In this document: in pieces, positions 45,905-55,805 of the stretch | Layout: the number at the start of each line of letters is the position of its first letter | How positions within the stretch are numbered: position 1 is the first letter of the stretch | Assembly: GCF_900099995.1 (NCBI RefSeq) | Contig: NZ_FNCZ01000003.1 | Span: forward strand, 269,369 to 333,368 | DNA from: Winogradskyella thalassocola | GTDB lineage: Bacteria > Bacteroidota > Bacteroidia > Flavobacteriales > Flavobacteriaceae | Length of the DNA: 64,000 nt | Direction: 5' to 3' | Notes under the pieces: generated by a model | What the model was told of the DNA's origin: nothing | Databases searched by the model: none | Seen by the model: the letters and a program-made list of their open reading frames with translations, nothing else | Program-made: the position numbers and the translations under genes

Positions 45905-46780
45905 ATGAGTGATTCAAACACATTTAAAATTCAACACTTACCGCGCTTGTTGGTGGCTTCTGGGAAATCTTGGTTTGCTGGTGAACCATTTCAGCGGAGT
46001 GCTATTGTGGCTTACTATGCCGTGTTATCGCTACCGGCTTTGGTGATTATTATTTTGAAAGTGGTCGGTAGTGTTTGGGGAGAAGATATTGTACGCGGGG
46101 AATTGTTGGGAGAAATATCAAAAGCTATAGGAAGCGACGCTGCTGACGCTATTAGAACCATGATTGAAAATCAGAGCGGCCAAGAAACTTCGGTATTTGC
46201 TACTGTAATTGGTATTGGTACGTTGTTATATGGTTCTACGGGAGTGTTTTTTCAATTACAATCTGCTTTAGATAAGATATGGGAACAAGAACCGGCTTAT
46301 AAAAATGATGTTGTGGCTACATTAATGAGTCGTGTGAAGAGTTTTGGGTTTATTCTAATTCTAGGATTCTTATTGTTAACCAGTTTTGTATTAACCTCAT
46401 TGTTGAGTACGTTTAGTCGACAGTTAAACAAATTCTTGCCAGAGAATCTATTCGATTATTTGTTTGTGATTGACTTTCTGGTATCCTTAACCTTTATCTA
46501 TGTTTTGTTTGCTACGATGTTTAAATATTTACCATCGGCAAAGATTACGTGGAAATCGGTACGTTCAGGAGCCGCATTGACCACCATATTATTTTTAATA
46601 GGTAAGTATCTCTTGGCGTGGTATTTTAATACCATGGAGCCAGGTTCCACCTATGGTGCTGCGGGCTCTATTATTTTAATTATGCTGTGGGTGTCGTATT
46701 CGAGTTTAATATTATTATTTGGGGCGCATTTTACAAAGGCATATGCGGATCAATATGTTGAAAATGACCATATCTCTTAA
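45905..46780 (+). CDS. YihY/BrkB family inner membrane protein
   Basis: 291 residues with about six membrane helices. Family motifs are FQRSAIVAYYAVLSLPALVIIIL near the N-terminus, GIGTLLYGSTGVFFQLQSALDKIWE in the middle and the last helices with TYGAAGSIILIMLWVSYSSLILLFGAHFTKAYA. The family has been called RNase BN in error; its role is unclear, possibly in transport. Confidence 0.92.
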   Translation: MSDSNTFKIQHLPRLLVASGKSWFAGEPFQRSAIVAYYAVLSLPALVIIILKVVGSVWGEDIVRGELLGEISKAIGSDAADAIRTMIENQSGQETSVFATVIGIGTLLYGSTGVFFQLQSALDKIWEQEPAYKNDVVATLMSRVKSFGFILILGFLLLTSFVLTSLLSTFSRQLNKFLPENLFDYLFVIDFLVSLTFIYVLFATMFKYLPSAKITWKSVRSGAALTTILFLIGKYLLAWYFNTMEPGSTYGAAGSIILIMLWVSYSSLILLFGAHFTKAYADQYVENDHIS

Positions 46781-46844
46781 GTCTTTTTTTGAAGTACTTT
46801 AAAGTGGAGTAAAGGTCCACTAAATTTATATCGCTTATTTTTTT

Positions 46845-46876
46845 AAAAGTCAATCTCTGTAGGATGGACTTTTTTT
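46845..46876 (+). terminator. Terminator after YihY-type gene
   Basis: AAAAGTCAATC pairs with GATGGACTTTT with a one-base bulge and is followed by T-run. It overlaps the upstream alternative start of the next gene (46875), supporting the later start. Confidence 0.72.
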
Positions 46877-46889
46877 GTATTTTAAAGCC

Positions 46890-47618
46890 ATGAAATTGTT
46901 CAATAAAATTAGATTTAGACTATTAAAAGGTAAGCAATTAACTAATTATTTAGTGTATGCCTTTGGTGAAATTATTCTTGTTGTTATTGGAATTCTGATT
47001 GCCTTATGGATTAATAATTGGAATAATGAACGACAAATAGCAAATACCAACAGAAGTTTACAAGACAAAGTTTTGGTGCAATTGGAGCGTGATATTGCGA
47101 CTGTAGATTATTTTAGAAAAGAATTAGACACATTAGATCAGGTGTATTTAAAATACTTAGAACGCGATTTTGATGAAACCAAAGCCGCTGGTAAGAATGT
47201 CTTTTCCATGATATTGTTTGAAGTGACAGAATTAGCCCTCGACGAACATGTAATAAACTGGATTGATAATGCCGAGTTAGACGATACAAAAGCCTCGGAA
47301 AAGCTAATTGATTTAAGTGGAACTTATAAATTATATTTTAAAAATATTAGTGATATTGAACGCATTATTTATGATAAGATAACAGGTAATCTGGAAATTT
47401 TGGAAAAAACACAATCTTGGTACACAGAATTGATTACAGATTTTAGTTGTAAAACAGATTGCGTTAAGTATCTACTAGAAGACGAAAATCATAAAGCAAG
47501 AATTGCATCATTGCGATTTATATACATAAAGGCTTATGGTGATATTGTGAATGGTTTCTATTATGATCTTAAAAATGCTAAAGCGTCTTTAAAAGAAAAG
47601 ATGGGTGTTGCGAATTAG
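46890..47618 (+). CDS. DUF6090 family membrane protein
   Basis: 242 residues from MKLFNKIRFRLLKGK. The characteristic YLVYAFGEIILVVIGILIALWINNWNNERQ near the N-terminus is a membrane helix followed by the family motif NNWN. The rest is a helical extracytoplasmic or cytoplasmic domain with three cysteines near the C-terminal third. The family is widespread in Bacteroidota and has no known function. An in-frame ATG at 46875 lies inside a terminator, so 46890 is preferred. Confidence 0.9.
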   Translation: MKLFNKIRFRLLKGKQLTNYLVYAFGEIILVVIGILIALWINNWNNERQIANTNRSLQDKVLVQLERDIATVDYFRKELDTLDQVYLKYLERDFDETKAAGKNVFSMILFEVTELALDEHVINWIDNAELDDTKASEKLIDLSGTYKLYFKNISDIERIIYDKITGNLEILEKTQSWYTELITDFSCKTDCVKYLLEDENHKARIASLRFIYIKAYGDIVNGFYYDLKNAKASLKEKMGVAN

Positions 47619-48262
47619 TAATTAGATGGATACAATTAAGTAGGGGGATTTTTTGAAAGTCTATTTTACATAATATAAATTATAGGACAATTTATAATAA
47701 TTAGCGGAATAGCGCTTTTGGACGATATTTGACATCATCATAGTTCTAGTGACACACAGCTAGTCGCATCAACTCGCAGATTTATCATAGTAATATACCT
47801 TTTGTATGCTATTTGACATCATCATAATTCTTTAATGATTCATTGAGTCCTAAAACGTTAGCGATTTTATGTGCACGCTCATTGTTAGCTAACTCGTTTG
47901 TACGTTTTATATATGTTAGTTTATCTGTTACTGATAACTTTCATATTCTGAGCTGTAGACTTATAATTAGGAAATACGCGATTTATATAACTTTATGTCG
48001 TTGTGATGCTTTTTGTATTCTGATTAAGCTATAGGATTCAATTGGTGCTATATTATGGCAGACCCGAATGCGTCATGGCTCAGACACGGCTTTAACCCGG
48101 ATTAGACCCGGAGTAACTACGGGTGAACCTCATATTTGGTATAGCTGTGAATTAACGGTGCGCCCTTGTTATTATTGGTTTAGGCACTGTTTGGGGTGTT
48201 TTGATTCTATTTTACATAATGTTCTTTTGGTTGTTGGTGTTTAGTTATTAGTTGATGGTTTA
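47619..48262. other. Gene-poor gap of 640 bases
   Basis: No convincing gene. It holds two copies of TATTTGACATCATCATA (47726-47742 and 47810-47826, 84 bases apart) and a stretch at 48056-48165 that is much richer in G and C than the surroundings, with CACGG, CCCGG, CCCGG and ACGGG motifs at short spacing. A 63-codon plus-strand frame at 47843 has unlikely composition. Confidence 0.6.
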
Positions 48263-49057
48263 CTAAATTATGGCTATGCATTGCATGGCTTGTGGTGTTC
48301 TGTATGTATGGTAGGATTGGTTTTGCTGTTTTAGGTATGCGATCCCTAGCCATACCGTAATTGCTACATCTGTTGGAATGCCGTTTTGCGTTGGCGTTTG
48401 CCATTGTAAATTGAGATTGTGGTGTGTTGTACTGAGTTTTAATGGTGGACTTTGTATAGCGCCACCCAAAGTGTTTTGTTCTGGATACGCTGTTCGATAT
48501 GCCTTTTCATTGGGTTGCCATTGTAATTTAGAGACGCAACTTATGGCTGCTGTGAGCTGATAATGTGTGGCTTTTTTTGGGATTTTATAATGTTGGTTTG
48601 TTGTGCTTTGTGAACACTCTATTGTAATTATACGGCGTTGTGTATTGGCTGTAACATTGAGTTTTGAGTTGTATAGCTGGTGAAACGCTAAGTCTTTATT
48701 GAGTTGAAAGCCTATGAGGTTTGAAGGGGTATTAAAAAGATTGGCCTCTCTTTCTCCAAACTGACCACTCCCCTTTTGAATGATTTTACGGCAACAGCCT
48801 GTTAAACGGCTCGCCATATAGTTGTATTTGAACTGATTGGCTTTGTCTTCTAAGCCTCGTCGGATGGCTTTTGAGAGCTGTGATGCTGCTGCAAACTCTT
48901 GGTTATTACATTTTACATTTACAAATGCCGGATCGTTATTAATGCGCTCTCTTGACGGCCCTACAGCTTTGCGCACAATGTATTGGCCATTGAGCTGGTA
49001 AAAGCATTTTCCATTTAAAGTGCCTACGAGTTTTAGGATTCCCTTTTGTCTGGACAT
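48263..49057 (-). CDS. Uncharacterised conserved protein, MSRQKGI type
   Basis: 264 residues, no signal peptide or membrane segment. The N-terminus MSRQKGILKLVGTLNGKCFYQLNGQYIVRK and INNDPAFVNVKCNNQEFAAASQLSK recall a Bacteroidota family that begins MARQKGIIKLKGTIGG..FY and is of unknown function (from memory). The C-terminal half (about 110-264) is beta-rich with many Thr/Gln and has no homology that I recognise. GC content and codon use differ from neighbours (more CAA/CAC, GCC), suggesting transfer. Confidence 0.72.
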   Translation of the reverse strand: MSRQKGILKLVGTLNGKCFYQLNGQYIVRKAVGPSRERINNDPAFVNVKCNNQEFAAASQLSKAIRRGLEDKANQFKYNYMASRLTGCCRKIIQKGSGQFGEREANLFNTPSNLIGFQLNKDLAFHQLYNSKLNVTANTQRRIITIECSQSTTNQHYKIPKKATHYQLTAAISCVSKLQWQPNEKAYRTAYPEQNTLGGAIQSPPLKLSTTHHNLNLQWQTPTQNGIPTDVAITVWLGIAYLKQQNQSYHTYRTPQAMQCIAII

Positions 49058-49458
49058 CTGGTTTTGAGTTACTTATGGGTTACAAAATAGTAAAAATAGT
49101 TGTTATTTTGTATTACTCACCTAAAGATTAAGTGTTTAGACTCTTAATGTTAATTATAATACTTCATCATCAAACGCTCAGTTGCTATCAATTACCTTAA
49201 TATCCGTTAAAAATAAATCATAACCTATTAACCTTTAAATCAATACGATAAACGAAAATATTATAATAAGGAGTTAATATTAGCTAGTTTTCAGCCGAAA
49301 TTATTTTTGAAATTATTTCAAGCTTACCAAATAAAACCAACTATCAATATAATATGACATAAAACTACCCGCTAGATTCTTCATGACCGCTTTCGTTTCT
49401 TTCGAGATATAGCACATGTTTTTTTTACTTGTATTTTTCTGTTAATACCGCATCGAAT
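49058..49458. other. Gap upstream of the giant secreted protein
   Basis: AT-rich 400-base gap. No gene or hairpin was found. The promoter of the giant gene should be here, but no clear TAnnTTTG was found. A TTG at 49429 could extend the frame by 10 codons but is not the likely start. Confidence 0.5.
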
Positions 49459-52400
49459 ATGGCTAACAAGAAACTTATCACATCTTTAAGTATAGCAATT
49501 GCAACACTTACAGTTCTATATTTTTATGAGTCTCGAACGACTTCTTCAAATTATTCAGACTATGAACTTTTAGCGGTTTCAGATCATGAAAAACTAACGT
49601 CAGGATCTTACACGCTTCAACAATTACAAGATAACCATACGATTCCCACTTTTGAAAAACGGGATAAGGTTATAAACTCAAATACATCTCAATCCGTTGC
49701 ATTAGTTAACCCAGCCATTACTGCTGTAGCTATTGCAAAGTTTCTTAATGGAAATATGCCAACCACTACTCCATCGGGTAATATTGGTATTCCGGCCTTA
49801 CTGTCACAAACTGGAGCTTTCTCTAATTTGAGTGCGTTGACCCCTAGTCCAGGGCTCATCCCTTATGATATGATCGAACCTTTTTGGTCTGATGGAGCTG
49901 CCAAAAAAAGATGGATGGCCATACCAAACGATGGTTCTTATGATACTGCTAACGAACAAATAACATTTTCAAATGATGAAGCTTGGGATTTTCCTCAAGG
50001 CTCAGTCTTAATTAAACATTTTGAAGTTGGAGGAAAACGTCTTGAAACACGATTTGAAGTTAAGGGTGACGATGACGTTTATTATTATTTAACTTATAAG
50101 TGGAATAGCGCCCAAACCGATGCAACGCTATTAGATGATGCTGTTGATGAAGACGTTGTTGTAAACGGAGTTACCCAATCTTGGCATTACCCAAGTAGAG
50201 CTGAGTGTTCTTCTTGTCACTTTCCTCAAAATGGTAGTGTTTTAGGACCAAAAACAAGAAACCTTAATACCTCTATTTTATATCCTAGTTCAGGTATTAC
50301 GATGAACCAACTCGTTAATTTTAGTGAACTTGGACTTATCACAGAAACTATTACCGACAGTAATGTAAGTAGTTACTCAGCGGTTGCTGCAAAAGACGAT
50401 TTAAGCGCTTCTATAGAAGATAGAGCAAGGTCTTATATCGATGTCAACTGTTCAAGTTGTCACAACCCAACTGTTGATAATATCGCTATGTTTGATGCGC
50501 GATATACCACTCCATTAGGAAATCAAAATATTATTTATGGAGATGTTATTTATGATGAAGGTTTAAATGACCCTAAGGTGATCATTCCTCAAGATGTTTC
50601 GAATTCAATGGCGCATTTTAGAATGAATTCTACACAAACTGGTATTGAAATGCCACCTTTGGCTAAAGATGTTGTTGATACTGCTGGTGTTCAATTAATT
50701 GAAGATTGGATTAATAGTCTAACGCCCACAACGTCTTCTCCACCAGTAGCTTTGTTTTCAGCATCTACAGTATTTGGACCTGCGCCTTTGAGTGTTAGTT
50801 TTGATGCATCTGCTTCTACTGATCCTGATGAAGATCCTTTAACGTATTCTTGGGATTTTGGAGATGGTAATACAGGTATAGGACTTACAATTAATCATGT
50901 ATATACGACTTCGGGTGAATTTACAGCAACACTAACGGTAAGTGATGGTTTACAATCTGACCAAACAAGCACTATAATTGCAGTGAACACTAGTAACCCT
51001 GGTGGAAACGCAGTTGCTTTCTCTGATGGAACTACGCTTCTTGGTCAAGACAACTTTAGTGGATTACCTATGGGAGTCATTGATATGAACGGCGATGGAA
51101 AAGATGATATTGTACAATTTAACAATGCTAAAAGTCTTCGTATTCAATATCAAAATGGAGCTGGACAACAGTTTACAAGCTACAATTACGGTAATGTAAG
51201 TAACAACAACCAATGGGGTACTGCCGTTGCTGACTTTGATCATGATGGTTATAATGATATTGTGTCTGGTGGTGCTTATGACAACTTAAAAATTATTAAG
51301 AATGCTAATGGTAACAATTCATTCTCGCAGTCTAATATACCAAACTCAAATATATTTTTACAAGGTGTAAATTTTGTCGATATCAATAACGATGGCTGGG
51401 CAGACATTTTTGCTTGTCATGATGACGCGGAAGCACGAGCATTTCAAAACAATCAAGATGGGACACTTTCATATGATGCGAATTTAATAAGCACTGAAAC
51501 GACTCCAACTAGTGATAATTCAGGGAATTATGGGAGTATGTGGATGGATTACGATAATGATGGTGATCTGGATTTATATATTTCTAAATGTAGAGGTGGT
51601 GTTAGCAGCCCTAATGATCCGCGCCGTATAAACATGTTATGGCAGAATGATGGTGATAACAATTTTACTGAAGTTGCTGAACAAGCTAATCTTAAAATAG
51701 GTGCTCAAACCTGGTTTTCTGATTTTGGTGATATTGATAATGATGGTGATTTAGATGCTATTATAGTCAATCATTATGAAGCTCCTAATTTAATGCGTAA
51801 CAATGGTGACGGAACCTTTACCGAAATTACTTCAGGTAGCGGTTTATTACCAACTCTGAATTCAACAAATAATTTAGCCATTCAAGGTTTCTTTAAAGAT
51901 TTCAATAATGATGGCTATTTAGATTTAATGATATCAGGAACCGATAGTCACTTCCTTTTCTATAATAATGGGGATGGTACGTTTCAGAATGCAACAAATC
52001 CGTTTAACTCCAATCAAATTCAGTCGTTCTCTGTAGGAGATATTAATCATGATGGTTTCTTAGATATTTATGCTGGCTATGCTAGTGGATTCAATTCACC
52101 AACTACAACAAAAGATAGAATTTGGCTTAATAATGGTAATTCAAACAACTATCTTAATATTCAATTAGAAGGTTCTATTAGTAATATAAACGGTATTGGT
52201 GCTCGAGTAGAATTACATGGTTCTTGGGGCATACAAATAAGAGATGTTCGTTCTGGGGAAGGTTATGGTTTGGTAAATTCGTTTACGCAACATTTCGGAC
52301 TAGGAGTCAGCACTCAAGTTGATAAAGTGGTCGTTAAATGGCCTTCAGGGATTGTTGATGAAATTCTTAATCCGGCCATTAATCAATTTTTAAAGATTAT

Positions 52401-55008
52401 TGAAACCGAACCAACGCCAACCTGTTTTGACGGCTTTCAAAATGGTGATGAAACTGGAGTTGATTGTGGTGGATCTTGTCCAGATGCTTGCCCAGAACCA
52501 CCTCCTTGTACAGACATCGTTGTTTCAATTACATTTGATAACTATCCAGAAGAAACAAGCTGGTCTATTCTAGACAGCTCCGGAACTACTGTTGCTTCCG
52601 GTGGAACTTATGATAATGAAGCAGATGGCTCTACAATCACTGTTGACGCATGCCTTGAGGATGGTTGTTATGACTTTATTATTAATGATGCTTATGGAGA
52701 TGGTATTTGCTGTTCATACGGCAATGGATCCTATACTGTAACAGTTAATGGATTAGAAGTTGCTTCTGGTGGAAACTTTGAAAACTCTGAGACCACTAAT
52801 TTCTGTGTGGGTCCCATCCCATGTGAAGGCATTGACTTAACTGTTATTGATGTAGATTTTGAAAACGGAACTGGTACCGATTGGATAACATCAGGAACTG
52901 CTACTTCTGGAACCTTTATTATTGCAAATCCAACAGAAGAATCGGATGGAGGTGTACAAACACAACCAGAAGATGATCATAGTACGACAGGAACAAACGC
53001 ATTTTTCACAGCAACAAATACTTCAGTAGGCGTTAATGATATTGACGGTGGTGTTTCCATTGCTACTTCACCTATCTATTCCATTGCTGATGAGTCCAAT
53101 TTATCAATTTGGTATTTCTTTGGTCAACGTGATGCTGGTGGTGATGCAGGTGATTTCTTTTTACTAGAATATTCACTTGATGGTGGTAACAGCTATACGA
53201 CCCTTGCATCATATGGAGATGAAACCGTACAAGCATATTGGACTGAAGCCACAGCGGAAATTCCAGAAAACTCAAGTTTAGTCATTAGAGTATCTGCGGC
53301 TGATGGCCCAAATGGTGGTGATATTATAGAAGCAGGAATTGATGACTTTGTGGTTACCAAAATCTGCAAAGAACCAATAATTTATACCTATGATAACGAC
53401 GTTTGGTCTCCGAATGACCCTAACAGCGTCTCTTCTTCTAATGATAATATTATAGTCGCAGCCGGTGAAGCTGTAATTTCTATGGATACTGACGTTAATA
53501 CTATAACCGTTGAAGCTGGTGCCGCATTAACTGTAAATTCAGGTGTTACATTATCTGCTAACACAACGACTTTAAAATCGACATCTCAGTTATATTCTAG
53601 TTTAATAGTTGATGGAACGGTTGAGGGCATCGTGAAATATGAGCGCTTTGTTAATTCTAATGTCGGTGGAAATGATTTAATTTCACCACCCCTTTCTGGG
53701 CAGACATGGGCCGATTTTTTAGCTTCAGATACGAATGCTACAGACTTATTAAATAATGGTAGTACTGACCCCATAACCTATGCTTTTGGTCATTTTGATA
53801 AAACGGCCGATTCCTATATAAACTATACAAGTGCTGATGCTGAGTCTCCGACTTTAACTTTAGTAAGCGGAACAGGTTACAGAGCGGGAACAGATCCAAG
53901 TTTAGCTCCTGGAACGAATTTAACATTTACAGGTACAGTACCTCCATCATCAATTGCTGTAGATATTTTAAATACTGGCACCCTATTTACGGATTGGAAT
54001 TTAATAGGTAATCCTTACCCATCTTATCTTGATATGGATTTGTTTTTGAAATTTGTTATATCTAACGGAACGGATCCCATCTTAAGAAATGTGGATGTTT
54101 TAGACAATATGTCTGGTATATATGGTTATGCAGGCGGTACTGTCGCCAATAAATGGGATGTTATTACATTAGCCAATGCTAGTGTCAAATTAATGGCGCC
54201 AGGACAAGGGTTCTATGTTGCCTCAAATGGAAGTTATGAAGATAATTATATTGTTTTTGATTCTTCGATGCGTGTCAAAGGTGCAGATGATGATTTTATT
54301 GTTGGACGTAATTCCGATTTATTAACCTTTTTAAAGCTTAACATCAATGCTTCAAACACTGATTATAGTACTGAATTCTATTTTAACGACAATGCAAGCT
54401 TAGGTTTAGACTTAGGATACGATGGTAAAATTTTAGGTAATGTAGCGCCTAGCTTTGCACTCTACTCGCATTTAGTAGAAGATAACACTGGGCTTCCAGT
54501 AGCTTTACAAGCTTTAAATCCTTCAGATTTAGTGAATACATTAATTCCTTTGGGAGTGAATTCAAATCAAGGTGAGCAAATAACTTTTAGTATACGTGAA
54601 ACTACATTGCCAAGTAACGTTGACGTTTATTTGGAAGATCATGTCGCTAATACAGTCACCTTATTAAATACTGGTGATTATACATTTACACCAAATGTAG
54701 CCCTGAATGGTACAGGTCGTTTTTATCTTCGTGTCTCATCGTCTGTATTATCCGTAGTTGACAATACGTATGATTATGTACAAATTTATACCACCACTAC
54801 TCCAAAAACCTTAATTATAAAAGGAGAGTTAGGTGCTAATACGGCGGTAAGTTTATATGATATACAAGGCCGATTAGTATTGAATTCGCCACTAAATCAC
54901 TTCGATGTAATTAACAGCGTTGATATTTCGAGGATAGAAAGTGGTGTGTATTTAGTAAAAGTATTTAATGGTACTCAAAGCAAAACTCAGAAAGTCATAA
55001 TTTATTAG
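49459..55008 (+). CDS. Giant T9SS-secreted haem/FG-GAP multidomain protein
   Basis: 1849 residues from MANKKLITSLSIAIATLTVLYFYE, an N-terminal signal/anchor. Domain order: a cytochrome-c-like region with two haem motifs CSSCH (250-254 and 331-335); a PKD domain (about 428-511, YSWDFGDGNT); about six FG-GAP/VCBS calcium-binding-like repeats (515-890, DxNxDG loops such as DMNGDGKDD, DFDHDGYND, DIDNDGDLDA); ASPIC/UnbV (897-982); a Cys-rich NGDETGVDCGGSCPDAC segment (987-1017); a Cys-containing beta-sandwich; a MAM-like region (1125-1305); and a 540-residue module homologous to the proteins at 12540 and 15173, ending in a T9SS type A tail. It is surface-exposed; a redox role is inferred only from the haem motifs. 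Confidence 0.9.
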   Translation: MANKKLITSLSIAIATLTVLYFYESRTTSSNYSDYELLAVSDHEKLTSGSYTLQQLQDNHTIPTFEKRDKVINSNTSQSVALVNPAITAVAIAKFLNGNMPTTTPSGNIGIPALLSQTGAFSNLSALTPSPGLIPYDMIEPFWSDGAAKKRWMAIPNDGSYDTANEQITFSNDEAWDFPQGSVLIKHFEVGGKRLETRFEVKGDDDVYYYLTYKWNSAQTDATLLDDAVDEDVVVNGVTQSWHYPSRAECSSCHFPQNGSVLGPKTRNLNTSILYPSSGITMNQLVNFSELGLITETITDSNVSSYSAVAAKDDLSASIEDRARSYIDVNCSSCHNPTVDNIAMFDARYTTPLGNQNIIYGDVIYDEGLNDPKVIIPQDVSNSMAHFRMNSTQTGIEMPPLAKDVVDTAGVQLIEDWINSLTPTTSSPPVALFSASTVFGPAPLSVSFDASASTDPDEDPLTYSWDFGDGNTGIGLTINHVYTTSGEFTATLTVSDGLQSDQTSTIIAVNTSNPGGNAVAFSDGTTLLGQDNFSGLPMGVIDMNGDGKDDIVQFNNAKSLRIQYQNGAGQQFTSYNYGNVSNNNQWGTAVADFDHDGYNDIVSGGAYDNLKIIKNANGNNSFSQSNIPNSNIFLQGVNFVDINNDGWADIFACHDDAEARAFQNNQDGTLSYDANLISTETTPTSDNSGNYGSMWMDYDNDGDLDLYISKCRGGVSSPNDPRRINMLWQNDGDNNFTEVAEQANLKIGAQTWFSDFGDIDNDGDLDAIIVNHYEAPNLMRNNGDGTFTEITSGSGLLPTLNSTNNLAIQGFFKDFNNDGYLDLMISGTDSHFLFYNNGDGTFQNATNPFNSNQIQSFSVGDINHDGFLDIYAGYASGFNSPTTTKDRIWLNNGNSNNYLNIQLEGSISNINGIGARVELHGSWGIQIRDVRSGEGYGLVNSFTQHFGLGVSTQVDKVVVKWPSGIVDEILNPAINQFLKIIETEPTPTCFDGFQNGDETGVDCGGSCPDACPEPPPCTDIVVSITFDNYPEETSWSILDSSGTTVASGGTYDNEADGSTITVDACLEDGCYDFIINDAYGDGICCSYGNGSYTVTVNGLEVASGGNFENSETTNFCVGPIPCEGIDLTVIDVDFENGTGTDWITSGTATSGTFIIANPTEESDGGVQTQPEDDHSTTGTNAFFTATNTSVGVNDIDGGVSIATSPIYSIADESNLSIWYFFGQRDAGGDAGDFFLLEYSLDGGNSYTTLASYGDETVQAYWTEATAEIPENSSLVIRVSAADGPNGGDIIEAGIDDFVVTKICKEPIIYTYDNDVWSPNDPNSVSSSNDNIIVAAGEAVISMDTDVNTITVEAGAALTVNSGVTLSANTTTLKSTSQLYSSLIVDGTVEGIVKYERFVNSNVGGNDLISPPLSGQTWADFLASDTNATDLLNNGSTDPITYAFGHFDKTADSYINYTSADAESPTLTLVSGTGYRAGTDPSLAPGTNLTFTGTVPPSSIAVDILNTGTLFTDWNLIGNPYPSYLDMDLFLKFVISNGTDPILRNVDVLDNMSGIYGYAGGTVANKWDVITLANASVKLMAPGQGFYVASNGSYEDNYIVFDSSMRVKGADDDFIVGRNSDLLTFLKLNINASNTDYSTEFYFNDNASLGLDLGYDGKILGNVAPSFALYSHLVEDNTGLPVALQALNPSDLVNTLIPLGVNSNQGEQITFSIRETTLPSNVDVYLEDHVANTVTLLNTGDYTFTPNVALNGTGRFYLRVSSSVLSVVDNTYDYVQIYTTTTPKTLIIKGELGANTAVSLYDIQGRLVLNSPLNHFDVINSVDISRIESGVYLVKVFNGTQSKTQKVIIY

Positions 55009-55016
55009 ATTATTAG

Positions 55017-55156
55017 TATTCAGTATTCAGTATTCAGTGTTCGGTGTTCGGTGTTCAGTGTTCGGTGTTCAGTATTCGGTGTTCAGTGTGTTCGGTGTTT
55101 AGTGTAAAGTGTAAAGTGTAAAGTGTAAAGTGTAAAGTGTAGAGTGTAGAGTGTGA
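55017..55156 (+). repeat. Heptamer tandem arrays
   Basis: About twenty 7-bp units: TATTCAG three times, then mixed TGTTCGG/TGTTCAG/TATTCGG units, then TGTTTAG, TGTAAAG five times, TGTAGAG twice. One 2-base insertion breaks the register near 55087. The arrays start 8 bases after the giant gene's stop. The rest of the gap to 55378 holds no gene. Confidence 0.8.
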
Positions 55157-55378
55157 CGTTCAGCGTTTGATGAGATGCGACAATATATTATGGTATGGCG
55201 TTAATACGAATTAGCTGATCTGCTTAATTTTAAGCATTATATTGTGTTGGTGAAGCCTTATGATATACCAACTACGATTATATCAATTTAACCCGTTACT
55301 ATCTCGTGTTTTGGGTTGATTTTTTGTACCTTATGGTATGTGGTTTGTGTTTATTATTAACCTTAAAAACAACGTATT

Positions 55379-55765
55379 ATGAACTATTATTTTAGTAAAA
55401 TTTTAAAAGGTAATTTTAACGATACCGTAGAAAAAGTTACCGTTGCACTTAAAACAGAACAGTTTGGCGTGTTAACGGAAATAGACATTAAAGACACGCT
55501 TAAAAAGAAGCTGGATGTTAATTTTAATAATTACAAAATACTAGGAGCTTGTAATCCTCCGTATGCTCATAAAGCTTTATTAGCGGAAAATAAAATTGGC
55601 ACCATGCTGCCTTGTAATGTTATTGTGCAGGAATTAGATTCTGGTGATATTGAAGTGGCTGCTGTTAATCCTATGGCTTCTATGCAAGCGGTGGAAAATG
55701 ACGCTTTAAAAGGGATTGCAGAAGAAATTACTGTGAAGCTAAAGGCTGTGATTGATAGGCTTTGA
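55379..55765 (+). CDS. DUF302 domain protein
   Basis: 128 residues. The family pattern is clear: an N-terminal beta strand and helix (TVEKVTVALKTEQFGVLTEIDIKDTL), then ILGACNPPYAHKALLAENKIGTMLPCNVIVQE. DUF302 proteins are small alpha-beta proteins of unknown function, possibly ligand- or metal-binding through the two cysteines. No operon partner on the same strand. Confidence 0.92.
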   Translation: MNYYFSKILKGNFNDTVEKVTVALKTEQFGVLTEIDIKDTLKKKLDVNFNNYKILGACNPPYAHKALLAENKIGTMLPCNVIVQELDSGDIEVAAVNPMASMQAVENDALKGIAEEITVKLKAVIDRL

Positions 55766-55805
55766 TGGTTGTTAGTTGGTGGTGTTTCTTTATAAGACAC
55801 TGCGT

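Noticed and set aside
47843..48034. 63-codon plus-strand frame
   Set aside because: Cys/Arg-rich improbable composition, no start signal.
49429..49458. Upstream start of the giant protein
   Set aside because: The codon is TTG, and the signal sequence begins at the ATG at 49459.
55017..55156. Possible CRISPR array
   Set aside because: Units are 7 bp with no spacers; it is a simple tandem repeat.
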